Shown here one piece after another: positions 12,218-23,567 of a stretch of DNA of 64,000 nucleotides. Positions within the stretch are counted from its first letter, which is position 1; each line of letters starts with the position of its first letter. The DNA is from Papiliotrema nemorosa (lineage: Eukaryota; Basidiomycota; Tremellomycetes; Tremellales; Rhynchogastremaceae): positions 310,001 through 374,000 of the forward strand of contig JASKOT010000003.1 of NCBI GenBank assembly GCA_032158125.1, in the 5' to 3' direction. Under the pieces are notes generated by a model that saw only the letters and a list, made by a program, of their open reading frames with translations, ran no database searches and was not told the origin of the DNA. Made by a program: the position numbers and the translations under genes.

Positions 12218-13211
12218 CTAGTAGCCCATGGGCATACCTCCAAAGTTCATTCCATATCCGCCCATACCTGTACCCATTCCGCCCATCATCCCGCCTGGCA
12301 ACGCTCCCATGCCCATTCCATAATCACCAAACAAGCTATCTCATCAGCCCCCGACTCGTCACACATCCCCTGCCACGCGTGCGCGCTAGGTGAAGCAAGA
12401 AAGGTGACTTACCCGCCGGGAGGATAGCGCGGTAACTGTCGAGTAGAAGAATAGTTACCAGTACCAAGGAGTTTTCCCGGTCAGCGTTTGCATCCAAGGA
12501 GGAAGCCAGCTTACACCGTAAGCTCCCGATCCCAGACCTCCTCCCATCATTCCCTGCCCGTTAGTAGGACTCTCTCTTGCTCGAATCTGACCGTCCAGGA
12601 TCCACCGGTAGGATGGCGAGACCTGTCTTTGTGAGACTGAACTCACGTAACCACCCATTCCCATCATCATGGGGTTCATCATGCCCATACCTCCCATACC
12701 CTACCATATCAGCTCATCGTCTGGACGAGGCAGAAAGGTCTCACCATCATCATAGGGTTCATCATTCCCATACCTCCCATGCCCTAATCATGAGTGGTCT
12801 TGGCCATACTCGAGCGTACCATCATCATGGGATTCATCATCCCCTGTGAGTGAGTTGCAAAAATCAGATGGCAACTGGCAACACCCCATGAGAGGATGAC
12901 TTGGGATACGCACCATCATGGGGTTCATCATGCCCATACCGCCCATGCCACCCATACCGCCCTGCATATCCCGTGAAATGGATCGATTCCGAGTTGAAGC
13001 AGAGGATAAAGTAGGACAAGGGTTTCCAAGAGCGTGTTTGATGGACAAGTCACGAATTTCAGCTTTCGTCCGTACTTTAGTAGCCATATGAGGTAGAACA
13101 AGACTCGCAAAAGTACAAGCAGGGAGAGAGATGAAGAAGGGGTATGGTGTAGGGGATATAGGATGTGACCGGGCTGGTACTGACCATCATCATCATACTC
13201 ATTGGATCCAT
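12218..13211 (-). CDS. Met/Gly-rich low-complexity protein built from mini-exons
   Basis: Eight small exons join cleanly in my reading: 13211-13185, 12961-12914, 12843-12820, 12783-12745, 12700-12647, 12553-12515, 12435-12413 and 12335-12218. The first six are multiples of three in phase 0. The product would be about 123 residues, with roughly 44 Met by my count and most of the rest Gly. The unit GMGGMGMMNPMMM recurs exon by exon. The C-terminus is less repetitive (LPRYPPGG, then GGYGMNFGGMPMGY). Introns run from 36 to 223 bases. An alternative start at ATG 13087 would replace the first exon and add about 42 basic residues beginning MATKVRTKAEIRDLS. Function unknown. Met-rich proteins can bind Cu(I), but there is no signal peptide or membrane segment, so that is only a guess. 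Confidence 0.75.
12647..12961 (-). repeat. Tandem exon repeats encoding Met/Gly units
   Basis: Four consecutive phase-0 exons of 48, 24, 39 and 54 bases each encode a variant of GMMNPMM, three of them preceded by GMGGMG. The repeated bases read ATGATGAACCCCATGATG with small changes. Introns of 70, 36 and 44 bases separate them, as expected from duplication of an exon-intron unit. Confidence 0.75.
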
Positions 13212-14211
13212 CTTTTATGCCTCGACGACCAATGCCGCCAAATCGTGATGAACTAGCGGCGTGGTGGTAGAGTGGGTTACTGAGCGACCCTTGGTCTCAA
13301 GTCGCAGGGGGTCCCGTTGTTCCGACAAGGGAGAGACTCGTGTCGTGTCGCTTTGTTGCTGCTCGAAAGGTCGGACCTCACTGAATTCTACTGAATAGAC
13401 CGATGGATAAGAGGGCTCCCGCAAGTCTCAAGTATGCCCTGTACTCCTGGCCGGAGTCGAAGTGTTTCCCTCAAGCTCGTTTCAACTTCCACGCGGAGCG
13501 CCAGAACTCCTTGAGGCGATGCTAAGCTGCAAAGTTTCGTTGTGATCCTGAAGGAAGGTGTTGAATGTACAACAGTGAGAAGCATACAGTCCTTCACGAT
13601 AACGATGGACTCGAGCTTCGGTCGATCAAAGCTGAGACGCCGCCTTTATGAAAGGAGCGATCTCTCGTCACCACCTCCACGTCTTTCTGGCTGATTCCAC
13701 CGTCATTAGGTCAGACATAGGGTCAGTCTAGGATCGTCGAAAGGACTCCCTTTTTTGGACCCCTCATATGGTCGTTTCGCCGGAAGAAGAAGTGAAAGTT
13801 TGATAAAACAAGGGGCATGGAGTTTTGACGATCCAATCCATCCTGAGGTTTGATCGACGCCGTTTCAAAAGTCTACCCTGATTCCGACGGCTTTGATAGC
13901 TATACAATTTACAAGATACATCAGTCTATGTATTGTATAATGAGGTCTCTGCGTGACCCCGCATGCCGGAATTTCTGTATTGTAACCAGAAAAGTACTGT
14001 TACCAGGAATGTCAGAATTGAATGGTAGACCTAGCCAGAGGTGCCCGCACACGTCGAAAGTCGTCATGATGCATAATGTATACAGTCGTATCGTATCGTC
14101 TCGCTTCCTCTTCGTGCTTTTTGATCGTGTATTACATCGCAAGTCTCAGGTGATAGGATACAAGTCGTGTGCTCGTTCGTGTTGCCGTCGTCACGGATGT
14201 GGTGGTGGGGG
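13212..14211. other. Intergenic, promoter side of the Met/Gly gene
   Basis: About 1 kb with no supported gene. It holds the upstream region of the Met/Gly-rich gene and the 3' UTR of the cyclin gene. ACAATTTACAAG and similar A/T-rich patches occur near 13900. Confidence 0.45.
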
Positions 14212-16628
14212 TCATTGTTGCCAGACATGAGGGTCAAAATGCCCAGTGAAAGGGCTTGACCACTGACTCCTCGCTCGACCTGCATCCATCGTGTACTGCT
14301 GTAATCCGCTCATTTGCTGATCTTCAGCTGATGGATAGGCTTGCTGATGTGCCAAACCAGAGGGAGTACCGTGTGCTGGACCGGTGACGCTGTAAAGGCC
14401 AGAGATGCCGAGACCGGTTCGAGTAGATCCTTGACCGGGAGCATAAGCGTACCCCGGTGGTCCTGCGTTGGCAAATTGAGCGGGCTGAGGGACGGCATAT
14501 GTCGGTTGGAATGGGTATTCAACAGAGGGTGTAGTATTTGGGTAGACGGGGTACGCCGGGGTAGACGCAGGTTGAGCGGGGTAATCGTAGGGCTGCTGAG
14601 CGGGATGTTGGTATCGCAGAATGGCTTTTCTCGGTGCTCCATCGAAACCTGGGTGAGGCGCGGCTGCCAGAGTATAGAACATGAGATGCTGGATCGTTAG
14701 CAGTGAATACACACACACGACTGAGCTTACCTCCGGGGGGACATTGCTTATGTGTGCTGCAGCTTCGTAAGGCGCTATAAGAGATGTATAACCCTGCCAT
14801 TGCGGCGGCGCATATCCTTCCTGATGCTGAAGGTGCATCGCAGCAGCATGCCGTAAGTCAGGTTCCTCCTGCGCCGCCGATGCACCGTGTATTTGCCCAA
14901 GTGAGCCTCGGCGGCCCGTGTCGCCAGGTAGTCTCGCAATGCGCCGATTCAGCGAAGAGGACCTCCCTAATCCGCCACTTGACAACGATGCGTCTCCGGA
15001 TGGAACATACGAAGCGTCCATCGAGCCGAAATGGGCTTTCCGCGCTGGAAGTCGCATTTGCTCATATACAACCGATTGATCAGGAACGTCAGCGGCGAAG
15101 GCGTCTACTGCTGTCCGCTTGCGGTGCAAGGGAGAAGCCGCGTTGTAGGGATACGTGTTGTCGGCGTGTTCGGAGTAATAGAATTGAGCGGGTGAAGCAG
15201 ATCGAGCTCGACCATTAAGATCGGTATTAGGGAGGGTGGGCATTACCGTCGTCACCGGCGTATAGATCACAGTCTGGGGCGACCATGAAGGTCGATGTCG
15301 ATGAACATAGGCGGCGTGAGCTGCTTCTCGTTTTCGAGCATAGATGAAGCCGTCAAGCAGGTTCCGCCAGTGTTGATAGTCAGATCGGTCAACCGTGAGG
15401 CGATAGTCGAGCCCCTTCAGGAACTCCTTTTCCATTTTCTGCTGGGTTAGTCGGGGCACTCTCAGGCAGGAGCTCACGTTGAGATCTTTCAAGTCCAAAC
15501 CCGCTAACTCAGCCCATGTGGCATTAGTGTAAGTATTGCTGAACATCAATTTAAGTTCGGCGCAATGGTGTAGCAACTCACTCGTCGAGGTATTTGTTCC
15601 CTAGGATCAGACTGACAACAAAAGGCCTCGTCTCGCTGCCGGCATCCCCAACGATGATGTTCCTTTGCTTCAGTCGGTAGATATACAACAGGGCGATGAG
15701 CGTAACACTGTGCGAGACCATGGTCACCCTTAGTATCCTCTCCACGAATGTGACAAACTCGGGCGAGGGAGAAACTTGTAAAGGATTGAGAGGGGACACG
15801 GGATGGGACAGTTCGAATGGATTAGGCGAATTGAGTAGTGGAGAGCCAGTCACAGGTATCGTAGCGGGCGGTGAATGTTGGCCATGCCATAGCCAAACAG
15901 CCATTTGTGCTGAGCGTCAGAGCCGTACGACAGCAGGTGAGCTGGCTTACCAGCATATGCGGCAAGGGGTGTCTGAATGCCTGCCAAAGCTGATTCGGTC
16001 CCGGACTGGGCCATTCCCATGTCCATCTCAACCCTGCCCGGGATCTCGTCAATGTCCAGATCCAACGCGGGAGTCGAAAGATCCAGCGTTGGGTGCATGG
16101 GTGGATACAAAGATGCGACCGGATCATGCTGTGGAGGCGCTGCGTAGGGCATGTAGGGCGACGCAACGGCATGCGAAGTCTGCGGCGCGAGCGGAGGAAG
16201 GGTGTAAGAGGAGGAAGAGGCGTGGTTCGAAGGTGGAGGGTACATTTGACACGATGCCGAGGTCAGGTTCTCCTCGTCATACATCGAGTCGTAGAAGGTA
16301 GAGTTGGATGCCAAAACGATGGACACCCCGTCGGCATATGCAGACGTGGAGGGAGGGGTCGTGGGTGGTAGTCGAGAGTAGCTGGTAAACATCGAGCACC
16401 GATGTCGAGTGAGGGTAACAGTCCGGGAAGAAGGGGCGAGGGAAATCTGATGATCTGTTATCTGATCGTCGAGCTCACACCGGGCGTCTTTCTGATTTCG
16501 ACTGAATCGAGGGTTAGCTCAGGTGGAATGACACAGTTGATCGAGGGATAGTCGAGTGTGCAAGGTTGACTGGAGACCGAGCGATGTATGTACTCTAAAG
16601 GAACAAGAGGGTTAGCTGACTGCAACAT
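14212..16628 (-). CDS. PHO80-like cyclin (PCL family)
   Basis: A regulatory cyclin of the PHO80/PCL group, which partners a Pho85-type kinase in phosphate sensing, glycogen control or polarity. The cyclin fold starts in the exon at 15904 with QMAVWLWHGQ, then FVERILRVTMVSHSVTLIAL and LYIYRLKQRN, and SLILGNKYLDDNTYTN. After an intron (GTGAGT near 15580) come ATWAELAGLDLKDLN and, after a second, KMEKEFLKGLDYRLTV. Long tails flank the fold: an N-terminal Pro/Ser-rich part and a 300-residue Gln/Pro/Tyr-rich C-terminus ending HFDPHVWQQ. I place the start at ATG 16628 (MLQSANPLVPLEYIHRS), spliced from near 16480 to YSRLPPTTPPSTS near 16380; ATG 16392 is an alternative. The length exceeds yeast PHO80 greatly, as usual in basidiomycetes. 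Confidence 0.88.
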
Positions 16629-19600
16629 TGTCAACGTAACGAGGGTGGTGGAGATGGAAATGCGTGTATAGAGGCTGGAGGATGATGGCTGTAGCGCATG
16701 ATCCGCACTGATCGGTCGGAGGAATATGATGAAGACCGGGCGGGAGGCCATGGTGAGGACATGAAGGTACGAGAAGGGAGAAAGGTCCACTACGAAGGGA
16801 AGGGAAGGGGAGATGAAAGTGGGGTGTTGTCTGAGAAGGTCATCCATCCAAAGAAGGACGACCAAAAGTGTGTCAGATCGAGCAGGGGTTGATGAGGTGT
16901 CAAAGACTGATTGATGCGAGGTGGACCGCCTTGTTCCTCGTCGTCAAGGACTTGACAACACATCCATTCCGCCTTGTCCCCTGGCCGGGAGGGGACACCA
17001 CACGGGCGTTTTCATTTGTCCGGACCAAGAGTAGAACAGGAGAACTCACCGATAGTCAATATATGCCCGGTCTCAGTCTCGAGAGCAATTCCAGCTTATG
17101 GCACGACCCTGCCTGCCTGGTTGAATTCCCGATGATGCTTCCAAGCGCAAGTTTCGGGTTTCGATCGTAATCAGGGTTGCGTGGGTCGGGCTCTTCGTCC
17201 CCGAAGATGTCCGTCGTCCAGGTCGTGTGATGGCCTCGATCAAACAGTGGCGCACGCGACGTCTCGTGTCTTTGTTTGTTGTCGGTTGATGGTGCCTCTC
17301 CACTGATCTGATCTGATTATCCAGGGCTGGCACCCCTGAAATCGATACGCGAAAGGGAGTAGACCGGTTGTTCGCAAGCCCGAAAGGGTGTCCAAGCAAA
17401 CGTCTAGGTCGAAGCGTAACAAGACGACCAAAAGTATTTAGTGATGGGGATGAAGCTGATGGACAACGTATTTCGATTCCATATGCTCCAAGGCGCACGC
17501 TCTCACTTCCCACTATATCTCCTCCTTACTTCTTACAAGCCGTGTGATACCGCCTCGGCCGTGGTGATGGTCCTTCCAATGAAAGTCTCCCCGATCACCC
17601 CGCAATCCCTAGAGTAATCGAAATGAAACCCAAATATCCGTTCAGATCACCAAACAGATCTTCCTACTCCTGAAACGCGCTTCAGAAGCGAGCGAGGCGA
17701 GGTTGGAATGGGAGATGAACGGACAAAGGAGAGGTGGCGCTGGTCCTTGAGGAGGGAGGCGGTGTGGACTGTGTTGCTGTGAGAGGTGTGTGAAGGGTGA
17801 CGCTCCGGGCGAAAGGTGTGCTTTGATCGCCGCGATATTGTGGGGGTAAAAGCTATATTGCCTAAGTGGTATTCTGGAGACGATGCTGTTTCATCACCGT
17901 TGCCTTCACTGTTATCCTCGAACAGTCGCACAGACTCCAGGCGATGTGTCAAGTTGTATGAATGAGAGATTTGTCTGTCTTGCGCCCGTCAACACTCGTT
18001 GATGTTCACCGTCCCGTGATCTGGCGACCTGACCTTTGGGCGGCAAGGCGATGCAAGAGGTGTATCGACGTGGCGAAAACTAGGTGGATGAGATGCGACG
18101 TGGTCACCAGAGGGGGACGTCACTGCGCATCAAGCAAAAGAGCAGTCGCTGTGAATTCGCCGTTTAACGTGAAACACTAGCTGCTTGCCTTTTGGTGACG
18201 AGACCACCTGCGCAGGCGAGTCAAGGCAAGCGTTTAGTGGCAGGGTTGGAGACGGGGTCGATCTGGGCGAGAAGTGCTGCCAAGGACTCCTGAATGTTCG
18301 GACAATAAGATTATGAGCAAATGATGGCCGCAGCCCAGAGACAATGAAGGATGGACGATGAACAAGATGCAGCAATATCCTTTGCATCTCTTGGTCGCCT
18401 TGTTCCTGTCCAGTTCATTTCACAGTCACGACGCGATGGGGTCGACGAGGCGAAATTAGATCGATATGTTGTTGTCTTTCGGAAATTTCCAGAGCTGATA
18501 AGTTAGCCGATGATGATCCCTCTGCGCCTTCTCCCTGAATCTCCGCTGCTTTCCCTATTCATGTCTCGTCTCGTAATCACACAAACTCATGACGGGAGAA
18601 ACAGAAAAACGCCCTTAAAAAAAGCAGATGCGCGACTACCAGACGAGAGCCTAATTGTGGGATCCCCTTCGCGCCCCCTCGTTGAGCCGTCATGGCATTC
18701 GTAGTGAATTACTTGACCAACCCTGAACATCGGCGCCATTACGATCGCAGGAACGGTTTTGTGAAGCTGTACCACGGGCGCAGGGCGGACGGAGAGGCTG
18801 ACAAGTACCACCATTCCCCACGAGTCTCGCGGAATGACTTGCATCATCCCCCTCGTTCTTCCCCATTGTTCTGGCTCAGGATACTTCGGCTGCTTTTAGA
18901 TCTCTTGACAGGGGAATGAGCCAAAGGCAAAATCACAAACTCGGTAACAATTAGGGTGGGCAACTCCCTCCCCGAAGGTGACCCGCCCAGCGGGACAAAA
19001 CAAAAACAACTCTTTTTTGGCATAACCCCTAGCCCCGATGGCGTCGCGCCTTGATGACCATGGTATCATGGCTCATAGGCTCATGGCTCGGCTCCAAAAG
19101 CCTTCGCTGTGGTCATCATCGTTCTGACGATTCCCGAAACTGCGCTTCCGCCTTTTCAGGTCGTACCGTGCGTCCCATTTTCAGGAAAGAGAAGGTGCAT
19201 CCCAGTTCCGGTGACACAGCAACAAGGGTCGCTCCTTGCGGGACAGGGCCGGGGCATTCAAGCATTATCCTCTCCACCGAGATGAAGTGAATGGAGCATC
19301 GTCTATCTGTAACGAAATGATGCGATTCAACACGATGAGCCATGGCAAAACGCCTTGGCTTTCTGGCCAAAAGTGGTCACCGAATAATGGGGAGGATATG
19401 CATACAGGCGCAGATCGGGCGGCTTCTTCGCATCTTAGATCAGCCATAATCCAGTAAATCGGGGCAGAAATGGCACGATCCAGATCACACATGCATCATC
19501 TTGGACTGGATTCAGACGTATTACAAAATTTTAGGTTCCAAAGCGAGAAGGCGCTGGGTTTCCCCTTTGTTCAGCTTTCGGCTGGGAACAAGGTGGGCTG

Positions 19601-20355
19601 GGGACGAGCGAGTAGCCTATTTGCGCTATTCAAGCTCTGCCCCGCCTAACCCATGGCCGACGCGAGACAAGGGGATCTTTGCCGCAGTATTATTGGCTTT
19701 TGACTACGCTCAAACCAGTGGTGACCGTTGCAAGCCTCTTTGCGAATGTGCAAGGCACAGAGGTGGTGCGTTGCAGGCTACGAGGTCCCGCTATCACCGG
19801 GGTCAAAGTCGCTGAGCCTTCGGGCTTTGCATTTTGGTCCCGCCCGAAATGATGCTAAGGTGGGATCATGGAAGGTGGATACTTGATGATTCATAGATCT
19901 GCCCTTTGTGGAGTGGGATGTGCGGTCGAGGGGAAGGAAGAATAATGGGTATCGCTGTTTCCCATGCGTGCATCAGGGCAGTCGAAATGATACGGTGTCA
20001 TTTCGTCGACAAGCCAGCACGGCTCGAGCAAGCCCTGACGTGTTTGGCTTTGTGCCTTTGTTCGGTCAACTCGTCGGCTCATCCACGCGCCGCAATCTGC
20101 GCAAGCGTGAGTGGTGTCATCGCCGCATCCACGGTACCGTGCCAGTCACCCGAATGTATCTCATCCCTTGCATGAGCATCACACGGTTAGGTGTACTATT
20201 ATAATGAACTTCTTTCGTCCTTTTCTACCTCCCAATGTCCCTGTTCTTCAAATCCGGTTCTCCTACGAGGAAGGAGCTCGACCGTTGTAGTCGTTTCCGC
20301 CTGTAGCATTGCTGTCGTATCAGTTCCATTCGACTCGCCGGAGAATATGCACGTA
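16629..20355. other. 3.7-kb region without a convincing gene
   Basis: This is the longest gene-free stretch in the window. It contains the upstream region of the cyclin and the 3' side of the acid phosphatase. Minus-strand open frames at 17073-17513 and 17647-17952 lack family features. The second has a Ser/Pro/Arg-rich, faintly coding-like content (SFVRSSPIPTSPRSLLKR) but no ATG start in frame. I saw no tRNA, rRNA or transposon remains. A long leader, a regulatory region or a non-coding RNA are all possible. Confidence 0.4.
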
Positions 20356-22153
20356 CTAGTTGCCGAAGCAGTCATAGTTGAAGTTGATCTCCTCGATTCG
20401 TTGTTGGAGAGCCGCGACGACAGTGTCAAAGGCGCACAAGCCATCGTCGCTCCACTCGCAGCCGGCGTATGATTTATCAATGGGCAAGACGGCATCGTTA
20501 CTGGCTCATCAGTCGCGCTCACTTCCTTTCGGCAAATTTACGCACAGCACGAATCGGATTTGCTTGCTAGGGGTCTTGTCGCTGCATTCCATGACCTGGA
20601 TGTGGAAGTGAGTACCGAAAGGAACGACTTGCGATGCGACGAAGGGGTAAGAATCGTCTCGGTGGTCGGTGGGCAATGGGTAGCTTCCGGTCAGAGCGGT
20701 GAGGTTCAGGGCGGTAAGAGTATCCAAGACGACAACTTCGTGGGTCGCGTCGGCGTAGATGGATTGGTTCAGGGGGAATGTGACGGGAGATGAGTCGAGG
20801 GTGGAATTGGTAGTCGAGTCCCAGGTCTTGATAGGTGTCTGAGTGAATCGAGCAACGAATTCCTCGAGATATCCCTTTCCTTGGGCCGCTCCGACCGGCG
20901 ATCCAAACCCTTGGTTGTAGTAGAACGAGATCTGACAATCAGCTTCAAGACCTAAACCGGTCGCATCGGCACTCACGTCATAGTAGTACTCGTAGTTCTT
21001 GAAGTCCTCCTCGGTAAACAACTTGCAGAAGGCAGAGTATCCCAAAGCGTCAGTCTCGTACGAGCACAATTGCAACATGGCGATAGCGTCTGTGGGGGTG
21101 AAAGTGAGGTTGGAGACCTGGCTGTTTAATCGGTCCAAGGTAGAGTTGAAGGCATTGTTGGCGAATTTAGTAGCGGCAGCAGATCCGATAGAACCCTTCG
21201 AGGCGACGTTGGAGTTCTTGCAGACCTCGTAAGGCGCTCCCGTGTTGTTGAGACCCGGGGTCTCGATAACAATCTCAATGTTGACCTCTTCAAGGTACTC
21301 TGGGACACCGAACATGCCCGCTGCGAAATTGTTGGCCGTTTTGACCATTCGGTCCTGGCTTTGAGTTCGGAAGACAGGCAAAGTGCCCTACTAGTCAGGA
21401 AAGTCCACATGCAAGGATGTCCGAGCATGCTCACCTGTTCAGTAAAGTTGTTCAAGAGGACACCGTATTGCTGCCTAACCGCAACTCCCAGCTCGAAGTT
21501 CTGCAATCGCCCGAACGGGGTCAAAAGTTCCGCTCCGAGCTTGTAAGTCCATCGGTTCAAGAAGTCCAACTCTCCCCACGAGCTCCATTCAGTGCCGGAC
21601 TCGGTCAAGTTGTGGAGCCTGGTAGCGAAAGCGGACGGAGCAGCCCCAGTGGTAGGGTATCGAGCTCCATGTCGATACAGCAAATGGAGCTGGGTGATCT
21701 CGCAGGTGTCCGGGAGCCGAGGTGAGGCGTTGGGGAGACCATAAAATGATGAGGGGACAGAGTACCAAGGGGAAAGATTACCCCAGGTCTTCTTGATGTC
21801 GAATGAAGAGTCGGACTGCTGGGGAGTGTCGACTACTAGGGGGTATCCGTAAGCCGGATCCGAATTGTAGGGGTAAGCCGCGGCAGTCTCGATGGCAGCG
21901 GGCTCGACACCGGTCGCAGTGACTCCGGGGTATCCAACTTCGGTCTCATTGGGGAACTCCTGGGTGTTCACCGATGCTAATGGATCAGCCTCCTGTGGCG
22001 GAGATCAAGTCACAAGACTCATGACTTACTGCCTGTAGGTGGGTAGGCGTCAGTCGTGGTCGATCCCACATAAGGCTCAGCAGTCCATTTCTTTTCCAAG
22101 GGAGAAGCCGAGGCAAGCAAGGGCAAAAGAGCGAGCAGAGCGAGGACCTGCAT
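20356..22153 (-). CDS. Secreted histidine acid phosphatase / phytase
   Basis: A branch-2 histidine acid phosphatase that would release phosphate from phytate or other esters outside the cell. The start at 22153 gives a clear signal peptide (MQVLALLALLPLLASASP). The active-site motif RHGARYPT follows LPDTCEITQLHLLY. Downstream are RTQSQDRMVKTANNF, PYEVCKNSN and ADCQISFYYNQGFGSPVG. The second catalytic motif reads ADATHEVVVLDTL, so His-Glu replaces the usual His-Asp. The end has VNLPKG, then after an intron NDAVLPIDKSYAGC and a last Cys in NYDCFGN before TAG at 20358-20356. Several Asn-x-Ser/Thr sites (NLTES, NNFTEQ, NLTALTG) fit a secreted glycoprotein. CACGTT boxes lie upstream. Phytase versus general phosphatase cannot be decided here. 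Confidence 0.92.
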
Positions 22154-22245
22154 GTTGCTGAGAGGGTATGGGAAGTGAGGTCGCGAGAATCATCTCTTTC
22201 TACTTCATATACCTCCTATTTTACATGTTGCCATGCCGGAATTTT

Positions 22246-22251
22246 CACGTT
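22246..22251 (+). promoter_or_regulatory. CACGTT box, possible Pho4-type bHLH site
   Basis: CACGTT is a known Pho4 core variant in yeast. It lies about 95 bases upstream of the phosphatase start. No proof of binding from sequence alone. Confidence 0.35.
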
Positions 22252-22273
22252 CATGATGGTGTGAAGAGACTAA

Positions 22274-22279
22274 AACGTG
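22274..22279 (-). promoter_or_regulatory. CACGTT box (reverse), possible Pho4-type site
   Basis: AACGTG on the plus strand, about 120 bases upstream of the phosphatase start and inverted relative to the box at 22246. Confidence 0.35.
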
Positions 22280-22511
22280 CGTCTAGCAGTCAGACTTTCT
22301 GGACTGATTAGACCATGTGTCGACTTTGGACCAGTCATATGCTAGCAATCATGTGGAATGTCCGAAAGGAGGTTCAAGATTTCTTCGAGGGTGTGTCTAT
22401 TTTTGGGTCCACATCCGTCATCGAGACCATATCGGGCATGTCGGATCAAGTGTCTGAGGACTTGCTGGTCAAGAGATTCCGGCTTGTCCACTCGCAGACA
22501 AGAAATGCAGA

Positions 22512-22517
22512 AACGTG
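22512..22517 (-). promoter_or_regulatory. Third CACGTT box (reverse)
   Basis: AACGTG on the plus strand, about 360 bases upstream of the phosphatase start. Confidence 0.25.
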
Positions 22518-23432
22518 TATGCATGTCGAATCCGAATCGAAAAAGAAGGGCGATTCAAGTGAGCAGGGAGGAAAGGCTGTCTGGATGGCCCACGTATATG
22601 GTATCCAATCAAGCCTATAAATAACTTTACCAGGTCGGGGAGACCTCATAACCTAGGACAACCGTTCTGAGCCGACCTTCACTCTGGTTGTAGCAGGATA
22701 CAAGTGAAGGGCCGGGTATCTTCGGAGGGCAGTGATGGGAGCGGCGTGCACCGTGTGGTGTAGGACTGTGGGAGAGGGGCCGTATGCTCATGTACAGAGC
22801 GCTATGCGGGGCTCAAAGCTGCACGGCTATCGGTAACAATTTGGTACCAGCGGTAGTAGGTGGGTACATGCACGTCGGGAAGTAATCAAGCCAAACTGAC
22901 ATGGTAGGTCACCGCGCAATTTCGACCGGTGCCAAGCTCTCACGAGCAACTGCGGCAGTTGCTTTTGGCAACAGAGGTCTGCGGCAACGGCTGTCACGCT
23001 GCCCAAGACCTCTCGTTGCAAAGCCATATCTACTTTCTGACCTCTGTTCAGAGGGCATTTTGCTGAGGTATCAGACATTGCTTGCGATGCTATTAGCGCG
23101 AGTCTTATGCTGATACATTTGGAGCAACGACTTGACCGCCCATGCAATTGCCCATCACATACACGAGCCCTGACCACGGTGTCCAGGGAATCAGACCGTC
23201 TAAAGCCGCTTGAGATGAAGCTGCTGTTTAGCGAAATCCAGGCGAGTGGATGACCGTGTGAAAGCTCTCAAGATGAACGGCTACAGGCGGTCCCATTCCT
23301 TGCGGAGCCGAAGCAGAGACAACACAGTTTTCCCGAACTGCAGGTCTCGCTACAGCCGGTTCAAAGGCTCACACATTCGTCACTGACACTTGAATCACCC
23401 TTGCCCCGGTCCGGCTCAATTCTGTCTCGAGC

Positions 23433-23438
23433 TATAAA
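23433..23438 (+). promoter_or_regulatory. Probable TATA box of the allantoate-permease-type gene
   Basis: TATAAA in GAGCTATAAAGAGAC, 130 bases before ATG 23568, followed by a pyrimidine-rich leader. Confidence 0.5.
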
Positions 23439-23567
23439 GAGACAAGCCCCCGTGGGTCTTGTCATCCCCACATCAAACTCCCACTGTTCCTTTTTTCCTT
23501 CCCACATCCGCATTCGCTACCCCACTTTGACCAATTGCGCTTGACACACCTGGGATAGTTAGGCACC

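Larger units (their letters stand above)
22154..23567. other. Divergent promoter region between phosphatase and MFS genes
   Basis: 1.4 kb without a supported gene. It carries a TATATGAA-like element (minus strand, about 22205-22212) about 50 bases before the phosphatase start, three CACGTT-type boxes on the phosphatase side, and a TATA box before the transporter. Open frames at 22315-22624 look random. Confidence 0.5.

Noticed and set aside
17073..17513. Minus-strand open frame of 146 codons
   Set aside because: Arg-rich, random-looking composition with no recognisable domain; likely chance in GC-rich sequence.
20191..20472. Plus-strand hydrophobic open frame
   Set aside because: It is antisense to the last exon and 3' end of the acid phosphatase.
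22315..22624. Two overlapping plus-strand open frames upstream of the phosphatase
   Set aside because: No domain, no splice pattern and low-quality starts; probably promoter sequence.
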